From an uncultured Collinsella sp. (GTDB taxonomy: Bacteria; Actinomycetota; Coriobacteriia; Coriobacteriales; Coriobacteriaceae), in contig CAUASQ010000063.1 of assembly GCA_958431945.1 (NCBI GenBank), positions 1 through 9,577 of the forward strand: a stretch of 9,577 nt of DNA, read 5' to 3'. Made by a program: the position numbers and the translations under genes. Positions 6,878 to 9,577 of this stretch are shown here, one piece after another (the stretch's first letter is position 1; each line of letters opens with the position of its first letter). Under the pieces are notes generated by a model. That model made no database searches, was not told the DNA's origin, and was given only the letters and a program-made list of their open reading frames with translations.

Positions 6878-6894
6878 TAAAAACCGTGCTAAAA

Positions 6895-9543
6895 CTAGCA
6901 GACGGCGTAGTCCTGAGGCTCGCGGCCGTAGTAGGCGTCCAGGTAGAGCTCCTTGATCTCGCTCATGAGCGGGTAGCGCGGGTTAGCGCCGGTGCACTGG
7001 TCGTTGAATGCCTGCTCGGTCATCTCGTCGAGGGTGTCGAGGAAGTACTGCTCGTCAACACCGTAGTCGGCGATGGTCTTCTTGACGCCGATGAAGTCCT
7101 TGAGCTCCTCGAGCTTCGTGATGAAGTTCTCGAAGACCTCCTTGTCGTCCTTGCCCTCGATGCCGCAGTACTTGGCCATCTCGGCATAGTTGTGCAGCGC
7201 GTTGGGGTAAGGATACTGAGAGAAAGTACCCATCTTGACGGGAGCCTCGGCGGCGTTGTAGCGCATGACGCGGGTCAGGATGACGGCGTTTGCGAGGCCG
7301 TGGGGCAGGTGATGGAAAGCGCCGAGCTTGTGGGCCATGGAGTGGTTGAGACCCAGGAAGGCGTTGGCGAAGGCCATACCGGCCATGCAGGAGGCGTTGT
7401 GCATCTCCTCGCGGGCATGCGGATCCTTGGCGCCGTTCGTGAAGCTGGAGGGCAGGTTCTCGAAGACGAGCTTAGCAGCGCGCTCGGAGAGGCCCTTGGT
7501 ATAGTCGGAAGCCATGATGGAGACGTAGGACTCGATGGCGTGGGTCATGACGTCGATGCCGGAGGCAGCGGTCAGGCCGCGCGGGGCGGTCATGCAGTTG
7601 TCGGCGTCGACGATAGCCATGTTGGGGAGCAGCGCGTAGTCGGCGAGCGGCCACTTGATGCCGGTCTCCTTGTCGGTGATGATGGCGAACGGCGTGCACT
7701 CGGAGCCGGTACCCGAGGAGGTCGGGACGGCGACGAAGTAGGCCTTCTTGCCCATCTCGGGGAAGGTGAAGATACGCTTGCGGATGTCCATGAAGTCCAT
7801 GGCCATGTCCTCAAACTTGCACTCAGGGTGCTCGTACATCATCCACATGATCTTGCCGGCGTCCATAGCGGAGCCACCGCCGACGGCGATGATGACGTCC
7901 GGCTCAAAGAGAGCCATCTGCTTGGCGCCGCGACGTGCGCACTGCAGCGACGGATCGGGCTCGACGTCGTAGAAGCAGTCGTGGGCGATGCCCATCTCGT
8001 CGAGCTTGGCCTCGATGGCGCGGGTGTTGCCATTCTTGAAGAGGAACTGGTCGGTGACGATGAAGGCGCGCTTCTTGCCCATGACGTTGCCCAGCTCGTC
8101 GAGGGCGACGGGCGTGGAACCCTTCTTGAAGTAGACCTTCTCGGGAGCGCGGAACCACAGCATGTTCTCACGGCGCTCGGCCACAGTCTTAACGTTGATC
8201 AAGTGCTTCACCCCAACGTTCTCGGAGACGGAGTTGCCGCCCCAGGAGCCGCAGCCCAGGGTCAGAGACGGCTTCATGCCAAAGTTGTACAGGTCACCGA
8301 TGCCGCCGTGCGAGGACGGGGTGTTGATGACGATACGGCAGGCCTTCATGACGTGCTCGAACAGGCTGATCTTCTCGGCCTGGGCGGGGTGCACGTACAG
8401 AGAGGCGGTGTGGCCCGGGCCACCGGCGAGCACCAGGTGCTCGGCCTTGTCGACGGCCTCCTGGAAGTCCTTGGCGTGGTACATGGCCAGGACCGGGGAG
8501 AGCTTCTCGTGGGAGAACTCCTCCTTGGCGGGGTCGGTGGAGGTGACCTCGGCGATCAGGATCTTGGTCTTGGCGGGAACCTCGATGCCGGCGAGCTCGG
8601 CGATCTTGGCGGCAGCCATGCCGGGGATGCGGTGATCGAGGGCGCCGTTCTTGAACATGGCGGCACGCAGGGCCTCCATCTCGGCACCCTGCTTGACGAA
8701 GTAGCAGCCGCGCTTCTGGAACTCGGCCTTAACCTGGTCATAGATGCTGTCGATGACAGTCACGGACTGCTCGGAAGCGCAGATCATGCCGTTGTCGAAG
8801 GTCTTGGAGTGGATGATGGAGTTGACGGCGAGCAGCACGTCGGCGGTGTCGTCGATGACGACCGGGGTGTTACCGGCGCCAACGCCCAGGGCGGGCTTGC
8901 CCGAGGAGTAAGCGGCCTTGACCATGCCCGGGCCACCGGTGGCGAGGATGATGTCGACGTCGCGCATGACCATGTTAGTCAGCTCGATGGAGGGGACATC
9001 GACCCAGCCGATGATGCCCTCGGGGGCGCCGGCCTTGACGGCGGCGTCAAGCACGAGCTTGGCGGCGGCGATGGTGCACTTGGCGGCAGCCGGGTGCGGG
9101 GAGATGATGATGGCGTTGCGGGTCTTCAGGCAGATCAGCGTCTTGAAGATCGCGGTGGAGGTGGGGTTGGTCGTCGGGATGACGGCGCCCACGATGCCGA
9201 TGGGCTCGGCGATCTTGGTGATGCCGTAAGCCTCGTCGCGCTCCAGAACGCCACAGGTCTTGGTGTTCTTGTAAGCGTTGTAGATGTACTCTGCGGCGTA
9301 GTGGTTCTTGATGACCTTGTCCTCAAGAACGCCGCGGCCGGTCTCCTCGATGGCCATCTTCGCCAACGGGATACGAGCCTTGTTGGCGGCCATGGCAGCC
9401 TCATAGAAGATTTTGTCGACCTGCTCCTGCGTGTACGTAGCAAAAAGCGCCTGGGCCTCTCGCATCTGAGCGAGCTTAGCCTCAAGCGCCTCTACGTTGT
9501 CCACAATTGCGGGAGTAGTGTTTTCCGGTGACTTTTTCACCAT
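6895..9543 (-). CDS. adhE: Bifunctional acetaldehyde-CoA/alcohol dehydrogenase
   Basis: AdhE reduces acetyl-CoA to acetaldehyde and then ethanol with two NADH, regenerating NAD+ in fermentation; the family forms filaments (spirosomes). The protein has 882 residues, against 891 in E. coli. The N-terminal aldehyde dehydrogenase domain (about 15-440) has G-V-G-A-G-N-T-P at 220-227 and the catalytic C255 in N-G-M-I-C-A-S-E. A linker at about 441-460 joins it to the iron-dependent alcohol dehydrogenase domain. That domain has the NAD loop G-G-G-S-A-M-D at 555-561 and P-T-S-S-G-T-G-S-E at 607-615. Its iron ligands are D664, H668, H734 and H748, each offset by 11 from E. coli D653, H657, H723 and H737. 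The ATG at 9543 has AAGGAG (9550-9555) six bases upstream. Codons TTA, CTA and TCA are essentially absent, consistent with high expression. The gene is complete; its promoter and any redox-sensor (Rex) site lie outside the window. Confidence 0.97.
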   Translation of the reverse strand: MVKKSPENTTPAIVDNVEALEAKLAQMREAQALFATYTQEQVDKIFYEAAMAANKARIPLAKMAIEETGRGVLEDKVIKNHYAAEYIYNAYKNTKTCGVLERDEAYGITKIAEPIGIVGAVIPTTNPTSTAIFKTLICLKTRNAIIISPHPAAAKCTIAAAKLVLDAAVKAGAPEGIIGWVDVPSIELTNMVMRDVDIILATGGPGMVKAAYSSGKPALGVGAGNTPVVIDDTADVLLAVNSIIHSKTFDNGMICASEQSVTVIDSIYDQVKAEFQKRGCYFVKQGAEMEALRAAMFKNGALDHRIPGMAAAKIAELAGIEVPAKTKILIAEVTSTDPAKEEFSHEKLSPVLAMYHAKDFQEAVDKAEHLVLAGGPGHTASLYVHPAQAEKISLFEHVMKACRIVINTPSSHGGIGDLYNFGMKPSLTLGCGSWGGNSVSENVGVKHLINVKTVAERRENMLWFRAPEKVYFKKGSTPVALDELGNVMGKKRAFIVTDQFLFKNGNTRAIEAKLDEMGIAHDCFYDVEPDPSLQCARRGAKQMALFEPDVIIAVGGGSAMDAGKIMWMMYEHPECKFEDMAMDFMDIRKRIFTFPEMGKKAYFVAVPTSSGTGSECTPFAIITDKETGIKWPLADYALLPNMAIVDADNCMTAPRGLTAASGIDVMTHAIESYVSIMASDYTKGLSERAAKLVFENLPSSFTNGAKDPHAREEMHNASCMAGMAFANAFLGLNHSMAHKLGAFHHLPHGLANAVILTRVMRYNAAEAPVKMGTFSQYPYPNALHNYAEMAKYCGIEGKDDKEVFENFITKLEELKDFIGVKKTIADYGVDEQYFLDTLDEMTEQAFNDQCTGANPRYPLMSEIKELYLDAYYGREPQDYAVC

Positions 9544-9548
9544 TTGTG

Positions 9549-9566
9549 TCTCCTTGCGATCGGAGA
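9549..9566 (-). promoter_or_regulatory. adhE ribosome binding site within a small potential hairpin
   Basis: On the adhE mRNA, UCUCC lies eight bases upstream of GGAGA, which forms part of the ribosome binding site AAGGAGA (minus strand, 9549-9555). The two can pair as a five-base-pair stem and would partly hide the site. The stem is short, so its stability is uncertain; the ribosome binding site itself is clear. Confidence 0.45.
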
Positions 9567-9577
9567 TTTACCCTACG

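Noticed and set aside
6807..6894. Promoter for the phosphotransferase gene
   Set aside because: The best -35/-10 candidates on the minus strand match the consensus poorly, and the would-be elements fall within the GC-rich hairpin.
6886..9531. An 881-codon open frame on the + strand covering nearly all of adhE
   Set aside because: It is codon-aligned antisense to adhE. It stays open because adhE avoids TTA, CTA and TCA codons. The translation is a Gly/Val/Leu/Asp-rich low-complexity product with no recognisable domain, while adhE is an unmistakable complete enzyme.

Overview
The window looks like an ordinary chromosomal segment of a GC-rich anaerobic bacterium. The best guess is the actinobacterial class Coriobacteriia, for example a Collinsella-like gut organism. 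That guess rests on the GC-rich third codon positions, the cdsA-dxr-rseP-ispG-proS gene order, a full-length fermentative AdhE and the general look of the proteins. It is an inference, since no marker RNA gene is present. I see no mobile element, CRISPR array, tRNA or rRNA.

Left part, + strand (1-5863): five tightly packed co-directional genes. They are the 3' end of cdsA (CDP-diacylglycerol synthase), dxr (MEP-pathway reductoisomerase), an rseP-type site-2 protease, ispG (late MEP-pathway iron-sulfur enzyme) and proS (prolyl-tRNA synthetase). Gaps are -1, 25, 13 and 0 bases, so this is almost certainly one operon that begins upstream of the window. It couples phospholipid precursor supply, isoprenoid precursor synthesis, intramembrane proteolysis and translation. 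A strong intrinsic terminator follows proS.

Middle (5864-6041): a 178-base convergent intergenic region with two hairpin terminators. The first serves proS and the second is a symmetric hairpin that can serve both strands.

Right part, - strand (9577 down to 6042): adhE (bifunctional acetaldehyde-CoA/alcohol dehydrogenase, the ethanol-forming fermentation enzyme) is followed 88 bases downstream by a small APH/choline-kinase-fold phosphotransferase of unknown substrate. The gap between them holds a perfect 12-bp GC-rich hairpin that lacks a U-tract on its downstream side, so the phosphotransferase may be partly co-transcribed with adhE. The adhE promoter lies outside the window, but its ribosome binding site sits in a small potential hairpin.

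The most unusual item is the site-2 protease. It carries about 100 extra residues between its zinc-site region and its second membrane segment, including a stretch that reads like a winged helix-turn-helix on the predicted cytoplasmic face. It has a single PDZ domain, and both conserved 'GP' motifs of the family are altered while the catalytic residues are intact. Everything else is a conventional, intact version of a known family. I do not see a convincing novel multi-gene system here.
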